Positions 17,693-26,457 of a stretch of DNA of 64,000 nucleotides are shown here, piece after piece. The notes below the pieces were generated by a model. That model did no database searches and was not told the DNA's origin. It saw nothing but the letters and a program-made list of their open reading frames with translations. Positions within the stretch are counted from its first letter, which is position 1; each line of letters starts with the position of its first letter. Origin of the DNA: Prevotellaceae bacterium UBA6398 (lineage in GTDB: Bacteria > Bacteroidota > Bacteroidia > Bacteroidales > Bacteroidaceae). The position numbers and the translations under genes are program-made. Where the stretch lies: positions 9,106 to 73,105 of the forward strand of contig DJQA01000006.1 in the NCBI GenBank assembly GCA_002437495.1. Reading direction: 5' to 3'.

Positions 17693-18088
17693 ATGACAGA
17701 TCCAATAGCAGATTATTTGACGCGGCTTCGCAATGCCATTCGTGCAAAGCACAGGGTGGTTGAGATCCCCGCATCAAATTTGAAGAAGGACATTACAAAA
17801 ATCCTTTTTGAGAAGGGCTATATCCTAAACTATAAGTTTGTGGACGAGGGCCCTCAAGGCTTAATCAAGGTGGCTTTGAAATACAATCCTGCCACCAAGT
17901 CAAGTGCAATAAAGAGCCTTACGCGTGTTTCGCGTCCGGGCTTGCGCAAATACACCGGCTACAAAGATATGCCACGCGTCATAAACGGACTTGGCGTTGC
18001 CATCATATCCACTTCAAAGGGTGTTATGACCGATAAAGAGGCTTCCGCCCAGAAGATTGGCGGCGAGGTATTATGCTACATATATTAA
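17693..18088 (+). CDS. rpsH: 30S ribosomal protein S8
   Basis: The 131-residue S8 starts MTDPIADYLTRLRNAIRAKH and ends with the signature GVMTDKEASAQKIGGEVLCYIY. S8 is a primary 16S rRNA binder and, in E. coli, the translational repressor of the spc operon. Confidence 0.98.
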   Translation: MTDPIADYLTRLRNAIRAKHRVVEIPASNLKKDITKILFEKGYILNYKFVDEGPQGLIKVALKYNPATKSSAIKSLTRVSRPGLRKYTGYKDMPRVINGLGVAIISTSKGVMTDKEASAQKIGGEVLCYIY

Positions 18089-18103
18089 TTAGGAGGACAA
18101 AAT

Positions 18104-18673
18104 ATGTCAAGAATAGGTAAATTGCCAATAAACATTCCTGCAGGCGTAACTATTGCGGCTAAGGATAATGTAGTGACCGTTAAAGGTCCGAAGGGTGAGT
18201 TGACACAGAAGATAGATCCTTCTATCATTGTAAAAATTGAAAACAATGAGGTTACGTTCGCTATAGATGAGAATAACGATACGGTTGATACAAAGCAGAA
18301 GCAGGCTTTCCACGGTTTGTACCGTGCGCTCGTTCATTCCATGGTAGTTGGCGTAACAGAAGGCTACAAGAAAGAAATGGAACTTGTAGGTGTGGGTTAT
18401 CGTGTTTCCAATGAAGGCAATGTGATGGAATTCTCGTTAGGTTACACTCATCCCATTTTCCTTCAGCTTCCGCCCGAAATAAAGGTGGAAACAAAGTCTG
18501 AAAGAAATAAAAATCCGTATATTTGCTTGGAGTCGTGCGACAAGCAGCTTCTCGGACAGGTTTGCGCCAAGATACGCTCGTTCCGTATGCCTGAACCATA
18601 TAAAGGCAAGGGAATCCTGTATATAGGCGAGCAGATACGCCGTAAGTCGGGTAAGGCTGCAGGAGCCAAGTAA
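18104..18673 (+). CDS. rplF: 50S ribosomal protein L6
   Basis: The 189-residue two-domain L6 starts MSRIGKLPINIPAGV and carries the C-terminal signature PEPYKGKGILYIGE. A good AGGAGG ribosome-binding site lies at 18091-18096. Confidence 0.98.
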   Translation: MSRIGKLPINIPAGVTIAAKDNVVTVKGPKGELTQKIDPSIIVKIENNEVTFAIDENNDTVDTKQKQAFHGLYRALVHSMVVGVTEGYKKEMELVGVGYRVSNEGNVMEFSLGYTHPIFLQLPPEIKVETKSERNKNPYICLESCDKQLLGQVCAKIRSFRMPEPYKGKGILYIGEQIRRKSGKAAGAK

Positions 18674-18694
18674 AAATTTCTAAGAAGCAAGAAA

Positions 18695-19039
18695 ATGAAA
18701 ACAAAAATAGAAAGACGACAGAAAATCAAATATCGGGTACGCAATAAAATCAGCGGCACCGCAGAACGTCCGCGTTTGAGTGTCTTCCGCAGCAACAAGC
18801 AGATCTATGCTCAGGTAATTAACGACGAAGAAGGTCGCACGCTTGTAGCAGCGTCTTCGCTTGGAATCAAAGAAAAAATGACGAAGTCCGAGCAGGCAGT
18901 AAAAGTTGGTGAGGATGTTGCACAGAAAGCACTCGCTGCCGGTATAACTATAGTAGTGTTCGATCGTAACGGCTACTTGTATCATGGTAGAGTAAAAGAA
19001 TTGGCTGACGGAGCTCGCAAAGGTGGTCTTAAATTTTAA
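18695..19039 (+). CDS. rplR: 50S ribosomal protein L18
   Basis: The 114-residue 5S-rRNA-binding L18 has the conserved RPRLSVFRSNKQIYAQVI strand and ends in ELADGARKGGLKF. Its TAA overlaps an ATG (19039), one of two candidate starts of rpsE. Confidence 0.98.
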   Translation: MKTKIERRQKIKYRVRNKISGTAERPRLSVFRSNKQIYAQVINDEEGRTLVAASSLGIKEKMTKSEQAVKVGEDVAQKALAAGITIVVFDRNGYLYHGRVKELADGARKGGLKF

Positions 19040-19044
19040 TGGTT

Positions 19045-19551
19045 ATGGCAAACAGAGTAAATGTAAAAAGCGAAGAGTTAAAGGATAGACTGGTTGCTAT
19101 CAACCGTGTTACAAAAGTTACTAAGGGCGGACGTACATTCAGCTTTTCGGCCATTGTTGTTGTAGGCGATGGCAAGGGTGTCATCGGTTACGGTCTCGGC
19201 AAGGCGGGAGAAGTTACAGCTGCTATTTCAAAAGGAGTGGAGTCTGCAAAGAAAAACCTTTTCAAAGTTCCTATAGTGCGCGGTACAGTGCCTCATGCGC
19301 AGTCCGCTCATTTTGGTGGTAGTAAGGTTTTGATTATGCCAGCTTCCGAGGGTACAGGTGTTGTTGCCGGCGGTGCTATGCGCGCGGTATTTGAGAGCGT
19401 GGGCATCACCGATGTGCTTGCCAAATCGCAAGGTTCTTCAAACGCGCACAATTTGGTAAAGGCCACGATTCTGGCACTTAGTGAGATTCGCGATGCACGT
19501 CAGGTTGCTCAAGCGCGCGGTATTTCAATGGAAAAAGTATTTAGAGGCTAA
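19045..19551 (+). CDS. rpsE: 30S ribosomal protein S5
   Basis: S5 of 168 residues from the ATG at 19045 (MANRVNVKSEELKDRL); the ATG at 19039, overlapping the rplR stop, would add Met-Val and cannot be excluded. The double-stranded-RNA-binding domain (KVTKGGRTFSFSAIVVVGDG) and the conserved GSSNAHNLVKAT region near the decoding centre are present. Confidence 0.96.
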   Translation: MANRVNVKSEELKDRLVAINRVTKVTKGGRTFSFSAIVVVGDGKGVIGYGLGKAGEVTAAISKGVESAKKNLFKVPIVRGTVPHAQSAHFGGSKVLIMPASEGTGVVAGGAMRAVFESVGITDVLAKSQGSSNAHNLVKATILALSEIRDARQVAQARGISMEKVFRG

Positions 19552-19562
19552 ATCACACAGCA

Positions 19563-19739
19563 ATGGCAACAATTAAAATTAAACAAGTAAGAAGCAAAAT
19601 CGGTGCCCCTAAAGACCAGAAAGCTACTCTTAAGGTGCTGGGCTTGCATAGAATTGGCGAAGTTGTTGAGCGTGAAGATAACGCTGTAACGCGCGGTCAG
19701 ATCAACAAAGTGAACCATTTGGTAACCGTAGTAGAATAA
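19563..19739 (+). CDS. rpmD: 50S ribosomal protein L30
   Basis: The 58-codon frame starts MATIKIKQVRSKIGAP and has the L30 core TLKVLGLHRIGEVVE, then NKVNHLVTVVE before TAA at 19737-19739. It falls exactly between rpsE and rplO, the standard position. It is easily missed because it is under 60 codons. Confidence 0.97.
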   Translation: MATIKIKQVRSKIGAPKDQKATLKVLGLHRIGEVVEREDNAVTRGQINKVNHLVTVVE

Positions 19740-19758
19740 CTTCAAAAAAGTGATTACA

Positions 19759-20205
19759 ATGAAATTACATACATTGAAACCGGCAAAAGGTTCTACACAT
19801 AGCCGCCGTCGTTTGGGACGTGGCCCGGGGTCGGGTCTGGGTGGAACGTCAACACGCGGTCACAAGGGAGCCATGGCTCGCTCCGGCTATAAGAAGAAAG
19901 TAGGTTTTGAAGGCGGTCAGATGCCTATGCAGCGTCGCCTACCAAAATACGGATTCAACAACATATTCCGTGTGGAATACAAAGGTATAAACCTTTCGGT
20001 GTTGCAGAATTTGGCAGATGCCAAAAGCTTGGAAAAGATTACGCCCAAGGAGCTTCACGAAGCCGGCTATATTTCGAAGAAGCAACTTGTTAAGATTTTG
20101 GGTAAGGGCGAATTGAAAGCCAAACTTGAAGTCGAGGCCAACGCATTCTCGAAATCGGCACAGGCTGCCATCGAAGCCGCCGGTGGTAAGGCCACTAAAC
20201 TCTAA
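19759..20205 (+). CDS. rplO: 50S ribosomal protein L15
   Basis: The 148-residue L15 begins MKLHTLKPAKGSTHSRRRLGRG. The Gly/Arg-rich N-terminal arm and the GGQMPMQRRLPKYGF segment are conserved. The ATG at 19759 is preferred to the GTG nine bases upstream, which adds residues absent from the family. secY begins 4 bp after the stop. Confidence 0.97.
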   Translation: MKLHTLKPAKGSTHSRRRLGRGPGSGLGGTSTRGHKGAMARSGYKKKVGFEGGQMPMQRRLPKYGFNNIFRVEYKGINLSVLQNLADAKSLEKITPKELHEAGYISKKQLVKILGKGELKAKLEVEANAFSKSAQAAIEAAGGKATKL

Positions 20206-20209
20206 AGAA

Positions 20210-21553
20210 ATGAAAAAAATAGCAGAAACCATAAAGAACATTTGGAGAATAGAAGACCTTAGAATGCGTCTCCTAATCACCATATTGTTCATAGCCATCT
20301 ACCGCTTCGGTTCGTTTGTGGTACTTCCGGGAATAGATTCCGGCAAGTTGCAGGCACTTCACGAACAGACCAGCGGCGGTTTGATGTCGCTTTTGAACAT
20401 GTTCTCGGGTGGTGCGTTCTCCAATGCGTCAATATTTGCATTGGGAATCATGCCATACATATCGGCATCCATCGTGATGCAGCTGCTTGCAGTGGCGTTG
20501 CCGCAATTTCAGAAGATGCAGCGTGAAGGAGAAAGTGGCAGGCGTAAGATAAACCAATATACTCGCTATCTTACAATAGCCATCCTCTTGTTCCAGGGAC
20601 CAACATATTTGATAAATCTAAACAATCAGGCTGCAGGTGCCTTGGCTCCGGGGATAAGTTGGACTATGTTCACTATATCCTCCACAGTCATTCTCGCTGC
20701 GGGAAGTATGTTCATCCTATGGCTTGGCGAGAGAATCACTGACAAAGGGGTGGGAAATGGCGTTTCGCTAATAATCATGGTGGGTATTATAGCGCGTTTC
20801 CCGACTGCATTTGTTCAGGAGCTCACATCCACGCTTTCAACTCCCGGTGCGGGTGGACTTATTAAGCTGCTGTTTGAAATCATAGTGTTCGTGCTTGTGA
20901 TTGCTGCTGCTATACTGCTTGTGAATGCCACCCGCAAGGTTCCTGTTCAGTATGCCAAGCGTGTAACGGGCAACGGAAAGCAGTATGGAGGTGCGCGTCA
21001 GTACATTCCCTTAAAGTTGTTTGCTGCCAACGTGATGCCGATTATCTTTGCTCAGGCATTGATGTTCATCCCCATGGCTATAGTTGGCTATAATACGGAG
21101 GACAGCGCAAGTTGGGCTGCGCGCCAATTTATGGACAATACCAGCCTGCTGTATAATGTGGTGTTTGTGATTTTGATTATTGCGTTCACCTACTTCTATA
21201 CAGCAATAACGATGAACCCGCAGCAGATGGCAGAGGACATGAAGCGCAACAACGGCTTTATTCCGGGCGTAAAGCCGGGAAAGAGCACGGCCAATTATCT
21301 TGACACAGTGATGTCGCGCATCATGCTTCCCGGCTCCCTGTTTATTGCTGTTATTGCCATAATGCCCGCTTTTGCCGGTCTGTTTGGCATTAATCAGGAA
21401 TTTGCGCAGTTCTTCGGTGGCACATCGCTGCTGATACTTGTGGGGGTGGTGCTTGACACTATTCAGCAGGTGGAAAGCCATTTGCTTGTGCGCCATTACG
21501 ATGGTTTGTTAAATTCAGGCCATGTTCGTCATGGCGGGAATTCAGCTCTTTGA
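20210..21553 (+). CDS. secY: Preprotein translocase subunit SecY
   Basis: The 447-residue channel subunit of the Sec translocon has about ten membrane helices. The plug/TM2 region (SGGAFSNASIFALGIMPYISASIVMQLL) and the cytosolic loop EGESGRRKINQYTRY are conserved. The start at 20210 (MKKIAETIKNIWRIEDLRMRL) fits the family; the longer frame lies inside rplO. It is encoded in the spc block as in most bacteria, without adk behind it. Confidence 0.98.
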   Translation: MKKIAETIKNIWRIEDLRMRLLITILFIAIYRFGSFVVLPGIDSGKLQALHEQTSGGLMSLLNMFSGGAFSNASIFALGIMPYISASIVMQLLAVALPQFQKMQREGESGRRKINQYTRYLTIAILLFQGPTYLINLNNQAAGALAPGISWTMFTISSTVILAAGSMFILWLGERITDKGVGNGVSLIIMVGIIARFPTAFVQELTSTLSTPGAGGLIKLLFEIIVFVLVIAAAILLVNATRKVPVQYAKRVTGNGKQYGGARQYIPLKLFAANVMPIIFAQALMFIPMAIVGYNTEDSASWAARQFMDNTSLLYNVVFVILIIAFTYFYTAITMNPQQMAEDMKRNNGFIPGVKPGKSTANYLDTVMSRIMLPGSLFIAVIAIMPAFAGLFGINQEFAQFFGGTSLLILVGVVLDTIQQVESHLLVRHYDGLLNSGHVRHGGNSAL

Positions 21554-21563
21554 TTAAGACTGC

Positions 21564-22367
21564 ATGATAACGCTCAAGACAGAGGACGAAATAGAATTGC
21601 TGCGTGCTGCCAATCAGCTCGTGGGTAAGACGCTTGCCGAGATTGCCAAGGTAATAGCTCCAGGAGTTACTACCAGGCAACTCGACACGCTTGCCGAGAC
21701 TTTTATACGCGACAACGGTGCGGTTCCCACTTTCAAGGGATTTCCAAATCCGTATGGTCCGGAGTTTCCCGGTAGTATCTGCGCTTCGGTAAATGACACT
21801 GTAGTGCATGGAATACCAAACGACACGCCGCTTGAAGAGGGCGATATAGTTTCGGTTGACTGTGGCACGTTGCTAAACGGCTTTAACGGCGATTCTTGCT
21901 ATACTTTTTGTGTAGGTGAGGTATCTGATGAAGTGCGCCGCCTTTTGACGGTAACCAAAGAGAGCCTTTACCTTGGCATAGAGGCAGCAAAGGCAGGTCA
22001 TCGTCTTGGCGATATCGGTTATGCTGTTCAGCAACATTGTGAGGAAAGCGGCTATGGGGTAGTGCGCGAGTTCGTTGGTCATGGAATTGGTCGCGAAATG
22101 CACGAAGACCCGATGGTACCCAACTACGGTCGCCGCGGCAATGGCATGATGTTGAAAAATGGCCTGTGTATAGCAATAGAGCCAATGATAACCATGGGTT
22201 CTCGCGATATAATGTTGATGCCCGATCGATGGACTGTAAAAACGCGCGACGGTAAGCCGTCCGCCCATTTTGAGCACACCATTGCAATACATCATGGCAA
22301 GGCTGACATCCTGTCTTCTTTCGAGGACGTTGAGAGAGTGGAACAGCAAAGGTTGGATAATAAATAA
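21564..22367 (+). CDS. map: Type I methionine aminopeptidase
   Basis: The 267-residue M24 metallopeptidase removes the initiator Met from nascent proteins. The five metal ligands are in VSVDCG, NGDSCYTF, VGHGIGREMHEDP, IAIEPM and HFEHTI. It sits between secY and infA, 10 bp after secY. Confidence 0.97.
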   Translation: MITLKTEDEIELLRAANQLVGKTLAEIAKVIAPGVTTRQLDTLAETFIRDNGAVPTFKGFPNPYGPEFPGSICASVNDTVVHGIPNDTPLEEGDIVSVDCGTLLNGFNGDSCYTFCVGEVSDEVRRLLTVTKESLYLGIEAAKAGHRLGDIGYAVQQHCEESGYGVVREFVGHGIGREMHEDPMVPNYGRRGNGMMLKNGLCIAIEPMITMGSRDIMLMPDRWTVKTRDGKPSAHFEHTIAIHHGKADILSSFEDVERVEQQRLDNK

Positions 22368-22385
22368 GAAAGCGACAATCCGTAC

Positions 22386-22604
22386 ATGGCAAAACAGTTA
22401 GCTATTGAATTTGACGGAACAATTGCCGAGGCTTTGAGCAATGCAATGTTTCGTGTGACTCTTGAAAACGGTCACGACATAACTGCACACATTTCCGGTA
22501 AGATGCGTATGCATTATATCAAGATTCTTCCCGGAGACAGGGTGAAGGTGGAGATGAGCCCCTACGATTTAACGAAGGGACGCATTGTGTTACGATACAA
22601 ATAA
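22386..22604 (+). CDS. infA: Translation initiation factor IF-1
   Basis: The 72-residue OB-fold protein starts MAKQLAIEFDGTIAEAL and has the typical core NGHDITAHISGKMRMHYIKILPGD and ending LTKGRIVLRYK. It blocks the A site during initiation. Confidence 0.98.
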   Translation: MAKQLAIEFDGTIAEALSNAMFRVTLENGHDITAHISGKMRMHYIKILPGDRVKVEMSPYDLTKGRIVLRYK

Positions 22605-22618
22605 AAGCAAAATAGATA

Positions 22619-22735
22619 ATGAAAACAAGAGCATCCTTAAAGAAGCGCACGCCCGATTGCAAGATAGTTCGCCGCAAGGGCCGCTTATTTGTGATTAATA
22701 AAAAGAACCCTAAGTACAAGATGCGTCAGGGTTAA
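22619..22735 (+). CDS. rpmJ: 50S ribosomal protein L36
   Basis: The 38-codon gene encodes MKTRASLKKRTPDCKIVRRK followed by GRLFVINKKNPKYKMRQG. Only one Cys remains of the zinc-binding set, so this is the zinc-independent form, matching the zinc-free S14 in the same cluster. It lies 14 bp after infA and is below the usual length cut-off of gene callers. Confidence 0.97.
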   Translation: MKTRASLKKRTPDCKIVRRKGRLFVINKKNPKYKMRQG

Positions 22736-22762
22736 CCACAACGAATAAAGTAAAGAAAATAT

Positions 22763-23143
22763 ATGGCAATAAGAATTGTTGGTGTAGATTTGCCTCAGGA
22801 CAAACGAGGCGAAATCGCTTTGACCTATATATATGGTATAGGTCGTAGTAGCTCGGCAAAGATCCTTGACAAGGCCGGTGTCGACAGAGATATAAAGGTA
22901 AAAGACTGGACCGACGACCAAGCTGCCAAGATACGTCAGATTATCGGTGCCGAATACAAGGTGGAAGGTGATCTACGTTCCGAGGTGCAGCTTAACATCA
23001 AGCGTTTGATGGACATTGGTTGTTATCGTGGTGTACGCCACCGCTTGGGTCTTCCCGTGCGCGGGCAGAGCACAAAAAACAACGCTCGTACTCGCAAGGG
23101 TAAGAAAAAGACTGTTGCAAACAAGAAAAAGGCTACTAAATAA
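22763..23143 (+). CDS. rpsM: 30S ribosomal protein S13
   Basis: The 126-residue S13 starts MAIRIVGVDLPQDKRGEIAL and has the RGVRHRLGLPVRGQSTKNNART signature. It contacts the P-site tRNA and the 50S subunit. It opens the alpha-type block (rpsM-rpsK-rpsD-rpoA-rplQ). Confidence 0.98.
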   Translation: MAIRIVGVDLPQDKRGEIALTYIYGIGRSSSAKILDKAGVDRDIKVKDWTDDQAAKIRQIIGAEYKVEGDLRSEVQLNIKRLMDIGCYRGVRHRLGLPVRGQSTKNNARTRKGKKKTVANKKKATK

Positions 23144-23151
23144 TAAATAAT

Positions 23152-23541
23152 ATGGCAAATAAAGCAGTATCTTCCAAAAAGAAGACAGTCAAGGTTGACG
23201 CTATGGGCCAGCTCCATATACATAGCTCATTCAATAATATAATTATATCTCTTGCCAATTCAGAGGGTCAGGTTATCTCTTGGTCATCTGCGGGAAAGAT
23301 GGGCTTTCGCGGTTCCAAGAAGAATACTCCCTATGCTGCCCAAACTGCGGCTGAGAATTGCGCCAAGACGGCATTCGATCTCGGACTCCGCAAGGTAAAG
23401 GCATATGTCAAAGGACCTGGCAACGGTCGCGAGGCTGCCATCCGTGCAGTGCACGGTGCAGGTATTGAGGTAAGCGAGATAGTTGATGTAACTCCGCTTC
23501 CTCATAACGGTTGCCGCCCTGCCAAGAGAAGAAGAGTATAA
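23152..23541 (+). CDS. rpsK: 30S ribosomal protein S11
   Basis: The 129-residue S11 has the SSFNNIIISLANSEGQVISWSS strand and the ending VTPLPHNGCRPAKRRRV. It contributes to the platform near the mRNA exit. Confidence 0.98.
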   Translation: MANKAVSSKKKTVKVDAMGQLHIHSSFNNIIISLANSEGQVISWSSAGKMGFRGSKKNTPYAAQTAAENCAKTAFDLGLRKVKAYVKGPGNGREAAIRAVHGAGIEVSEIVDVTPLPHNGCRPAKRRRV

Positions 23542-23566
23542 TCAATAATAAGAAATTAATTAGAAT

Positions 23567-24172
23567 ATGGCTAGATATACAGGTCCTAAATCCAGAATTG
23601 CGCGTCGTTTCGGCGAGCCTATTTTCGGTCCCGACAAAGTTCTGTCGAAAAAGAGCTACGCTCCGGGTCAGCATGGAAATTCACGCCGCCGCAAGACTTC
23701 AGAATACGGCACCATGTTGGCTGAGAAGCAGAAAGCAAAATATACATATGGCGTTCTCGAAAAACAGTTCCGCAACACCTTTTCAAGGGCAGAGCGTACC
23801 GAGGGCATTACGGGTGAAGTGCTTCTCCAGCTTTTGGAGTCCCGTCTCGACAACATCGTTTACCGTCTTGGCATAGCTCCCACCCGTGCGGCAGCTCGCC
23901 AGCTTGTAAACCACCGCCACGTTGTGGTTGATGGCAAGGTTGTGGGCATACCCTCATATTCGGTCAAGCCCGGACAGATAATAGGTGTGCGCGAGCGTTC
24001 AAAGTCTCTTGAAGTCATAGCAGATGCTCTGGCAGGTTTCAACCACAGCAAGTATCCTTGGTTGGAATGGGACGAGAATGCAAAGGCAGGAAAATACCTT
24101 AACCGTCCGGAACGTTCCGAAATACCCGAGAATATAAAGGAACAGTTGATCGTTGAGTTGTACTCCAAATAA
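23567..24172 (+). CDS. rpsD: 30S ribosomal protein S4, zinc-free form
   Basis: The 201-residue S4 has an N-terminal region without the four-Cys zinc site (MARYTGPKSRIARRFGEPIFG) and the S4 RNA-binding fold (RLDNIVYRLG...ARQLVNHRHVVVDGK). S4 is a primary 16S rRNA binder and the classical alpha-operon repressor. Confidence 0.98.
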   Translation: MARYTGPKSRIARRFGEPIFGPDKVLSKKSYAPGQHGNSRRRKTSEYGTMLAEKQKAKYTYGVLEKQFRNTFSRAERTEGITGEVLLQLLESRLDNIVYRLGIAPTRAAARQLVNHRHVVVDGKVVGIPSYSVKPGQIIGVRERSKSLEVIADALAGFNHSKYPWLEWDENAKAGKYLNRPERSEIPENIKEQLIVELYSK

Positions 24173-24183
24173 TAATTGAATTC

Positions 24184-25179
24184 ATGGCGATATTAGCATT
24201 TCAAAAACCAGATAAAGTTATAATGCTGGAAGAAAGCCCAACCTTCGGAAAGTTTGAATTCCGTCCGCTTGAGCCCGGCTTCGGCATCACTGTGGGCAAT
24301 GCATTGCGCCGCATACTCCTTTCATCGCTTGACGGCTATGCCATCAACACAATACGCATTGATGGAGTGGAGCATGAGTTCGCGTCTGTCCCCGGTGCGC
24401 GTGAAGACGTAACCAACATTATATTGAATTTGAAGCAGGTGCGCTTCAAAAGAGTAGTTAAAGATTTCGACGGCGAAAAGGTGTCCATCACCATTGAGAA
24501 CTCCTCCGAGTTCAAGGCTGGCGACATAGGAAATTCCCTTACCGGATTTGAAGTGTTAAATCCTGACTTGGTGATTTGCCATTTGGATTCCAAAGCCTCG
24601 ATGAAAATCGACCTTACTATTAACAAAGGCCGCGGCTATGTGCCTGCGGACGAGAACCGACAGTTCTGCACCGATGTTAATGTCCTGCCGATTGATTCCA
24701 TTTACACGCCTATCCGTAACGTGAAATACGAAGTTGACAACTATCGCGTGGAGCAGAAAACCGACTACGAGAAGCTTGTCATCGAAGTAACTACGGATGG
24801 TTCCATTCAGCCCAAAGAGGCGCTACGTGATGCTGCAAAAATCCTCATCCAGCACTTCATGCTATTCTCCGACGATAAGATTATCCTTGATAATGCTGCC
24901 GTTGCGGGAGTGGGCGATGAATTCGATGAAGATGTGCTTCACATGCGCCAGCTCCTCAAAAAGAAGCTTGTTGAGATGAACCTTTCGGTTCGCGCTCTCA
25001 ATTGCCTTAAAGCCGCTAATGTTGAAACGCTTGGCGACCTTGTGCAATACAACAAAAACGAGCTTCTCAAGTTCCGCAACTTTGGTAAGAAATCGCTCAA
25101 TGAGCTTGATGATTTGCTCAAGAGTCAGAATCTGTCGTTTGGAACCGATATTACCAAATATAAACTTGACAAAGATTAA
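24184..25179 (+). CDS. rpoA: RNA polymerase alpha subunit
   Basis: The 331-residue protein has the N-terminal dimerisation domain (FGITVGNALRRILLSSLDGYA), an acidic linker, and a C-terminal domain with helix-hairpin-helix features (LSVRALNCLKAANVETLGDLV...FGKKSLNELDDLL) that contacts UP elements and activators. It follows rpsD after 11 bp. Confidence 0.98.
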   Translation: MAILAFQKPDKVIMLEESPTFGKFEFRPLEPGFGITVGNALRRILLSSLDGYAINTIRIDGVEHEFASVPGAREDVTNIILNLKQVRFKRVVKDFDGEKVSITIENSSEFKAGDIGNSLTGFEVLNPDLVICHLDSKASMKIDLTINKGRGYVPADENRQFCTDVNVLPIDSIYTPIRNVKYEVDNYRVEQKTDYEKLVIEVTTDGSIQPKEALRDAAKILIQHFMLFSDDKIILDNAAVAGVGDEFDEDVLHMRQLLKKKLVEMNLSVRALNCLKAANVETLGDLVQYNKNELLKFRNFGKKSLNELDDLLKSQNLSFGTDITKYKLDKD

Positions 25180-25185
25180 TCAAAA

Positions 25186-25707
25186 ATGAGACATAACAGA
25201 AAATTCAACCATCTCAGTCGTACTGCATCCCACCGTCACTCTATGCTTGCCAACATGGCAGTGTCGCTCATAATGCACAAAAGAATCACTACGACTGTGG
25301 CAAAGGCTAAGGCGTTGAAGAAATACGTTGAGCCGCTGATCACACGCTCAAAGGACGACACCACCAACTCGCGCCGCGTTGTGTTCAGCTACTTGCAAAA
25401 CAAGTATGCCGTAACCGAACTCTTCCAAAATATTTCGGTCAAAGTTGCCAACCGTCCCGGTGGCTACACACGCATCATCAAGACCGGCTTGCGCCAGAAC
25501 GATGCCGCTGCGATGTGCTTTATAGAACTTGTTGACTACGACGACAATATGGCAAAGGAAGTGAAGAAGGCTACACGCACACGCCGCTCACGTAAGAAGA
25601 CAACCACAGCCGAAGCTCCTGCAGTGGAGGCGCAGGCAGAGGAAACTCCGGCTGTTGAGACTCCCGCTACAGAGGCAAAACCTGCCGAGGAGAGCAAGGC
25701 AGAGTAA
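25186..25707 (+). CDS. rplQ: 50S ribosomal protein L17 with acidic low-complexity tail
   Basis: The first ~130 residues are ordinary L17 (MRHNRKFNHLSRTASHRHSML). The last ~40 residues are an Ala/Glu/Pro/Thr-rich extension (EAPAVEAQAEETPAVETPAT), making the protein 173 residues against about 120-130 in enterobacteria. Such tails are frequent in Bacteroidetes and probably disordered. It is the last gene of the supercluster, followed by the terminator at 25732-25763. Confidence 0.97.
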   Translation: MRHNRKFNHLSRTASHRHSMLANMAVSLIMHKRITTTVAKAKALKKYVEPLITRSKDDTTNSRRVVFSYLQNKYAVTELFQNISVKVANRPGGYTRIIKTGLRQNDAAAMCFIELVDYDDNMAKEVKKATRTRRSRKKTTTAEAPAVEAQAEETPAVETPATEAKPAEESKAE

Positions 25708-25731
25708 ACCGACACTTATTGCTAAAATCAT

Positions 25732-25765
25732 AAAGGCTGCGTCCCGGCAAGGGCGCAGCCTTTGT
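25732..25765 (+). terminator. Intrinsic terminator of the ribosomal supercluster
   Basis: AAAGGCTGCG (25732-25741) pairs perfectly with CGCAGCCTTT (25754-25763). The loop can extend pairing with CCC/GGG. A T-rich tail follows, 24 bp after the rplQ stop. Confidence 0.85.
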
Positions 25766-25788
25766 TATGCTATGCTGTAAGCTCACTC

Positions 25789-26457
25789 TTAATTGTCAAT
25801 TACGATATAATTGTATTTGTCAAGGTATTTCTTGAACCATTTATCTTCCTTGGCTCTCCGCTCCTCTTGCCACTTCTTCTCTTTGCGTTTCTCTTTTGCC
25901 AATTTTGCCTTGTGCCTCGCATCGCTTCTCTTGGTGTAAATGCCGTATTTGGCTCGCGGAAGATATTTCCGTCTTTTCGTGGTGTATCTCACGCGGGTCA
26001 AGTACAGGTCGTTGAATGGGAAAAAGTCGATGTGTGCGGTAACTTCCAGCACGTATGGCTTCCCCTTAACCGTATCATATCTGCCGTAGGCCTTGGCTTT
26101 GAGCCGCATATGGCGGCGCAGTTTCTTGAAACTGCTTTCTCCGCTATAGAAGTTTTTGCTGCCGTTGTTTTGCCCTTCCGCAACGAGTTCAATGCTCCCG
26201 ATGTCGTTTTTGTAGTCCAAGTTTCCCCATGCTATGCGCGTTTCGCACACAACAGTGTCCTTTTCTGTGCTGACAACCCGTGAGCAGCCGGAACTGTATA
26301 TCCCTAATGGATTCCTGTTGTTGTTTTGTGGTATTTGCTTTGCGTGGAAACAGCTTTTGGGGTCTTTGATTATTGCGTCAAATCTTTCTTGGCGCAATTG
26401 CCCTGCCGCCGTTATTAGCGGCAGCAGGGCTAATACGGTTATGGCTATGCGTTTCAT
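25789..26457 (-). CDS. Exported protein of unknown function with charged C-terminal helix
   Basis: The 222-residue product from the ATG at 26457 (MKRIAITVLALLPLITAAGQ) has a clear signal peptide ending near residue 19-20. The middle is beta-rich, including a GSIELVAEGQNNGSKNFYSG segment. The last 60 residues are very rich in Lys/Arg/Glu and probably helical or coiled coil. The start overlaps the stop of the upstream gene (ATGA), which decides the start and implies translational coupling. I do not recognise a family. It is the last gene of a reverse operon headed by the Gly/Cys-rich peptide. Confidence 0.7.
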   Translation of the reverse strand: MKRIAITVLALLPLITAAGQLRQERFDAIIKDPKSCFHAKQIPQNNNRNPLGIYSSGCSRVVSTEKDTVVCETRIAWGNLDYKNDIGSIELVAEGQNNGSKNFYSGESSFKKLRRHMRLKAKAYGRYDTVKGKPYVLEVTAHIDFFPFNDLYLTRVRYTTKRRKYLPRAKYGIYTKRSDARHKAKLAKEKRKEKKWQEERRAKEDKWFKKYLDKYNYIVIDN

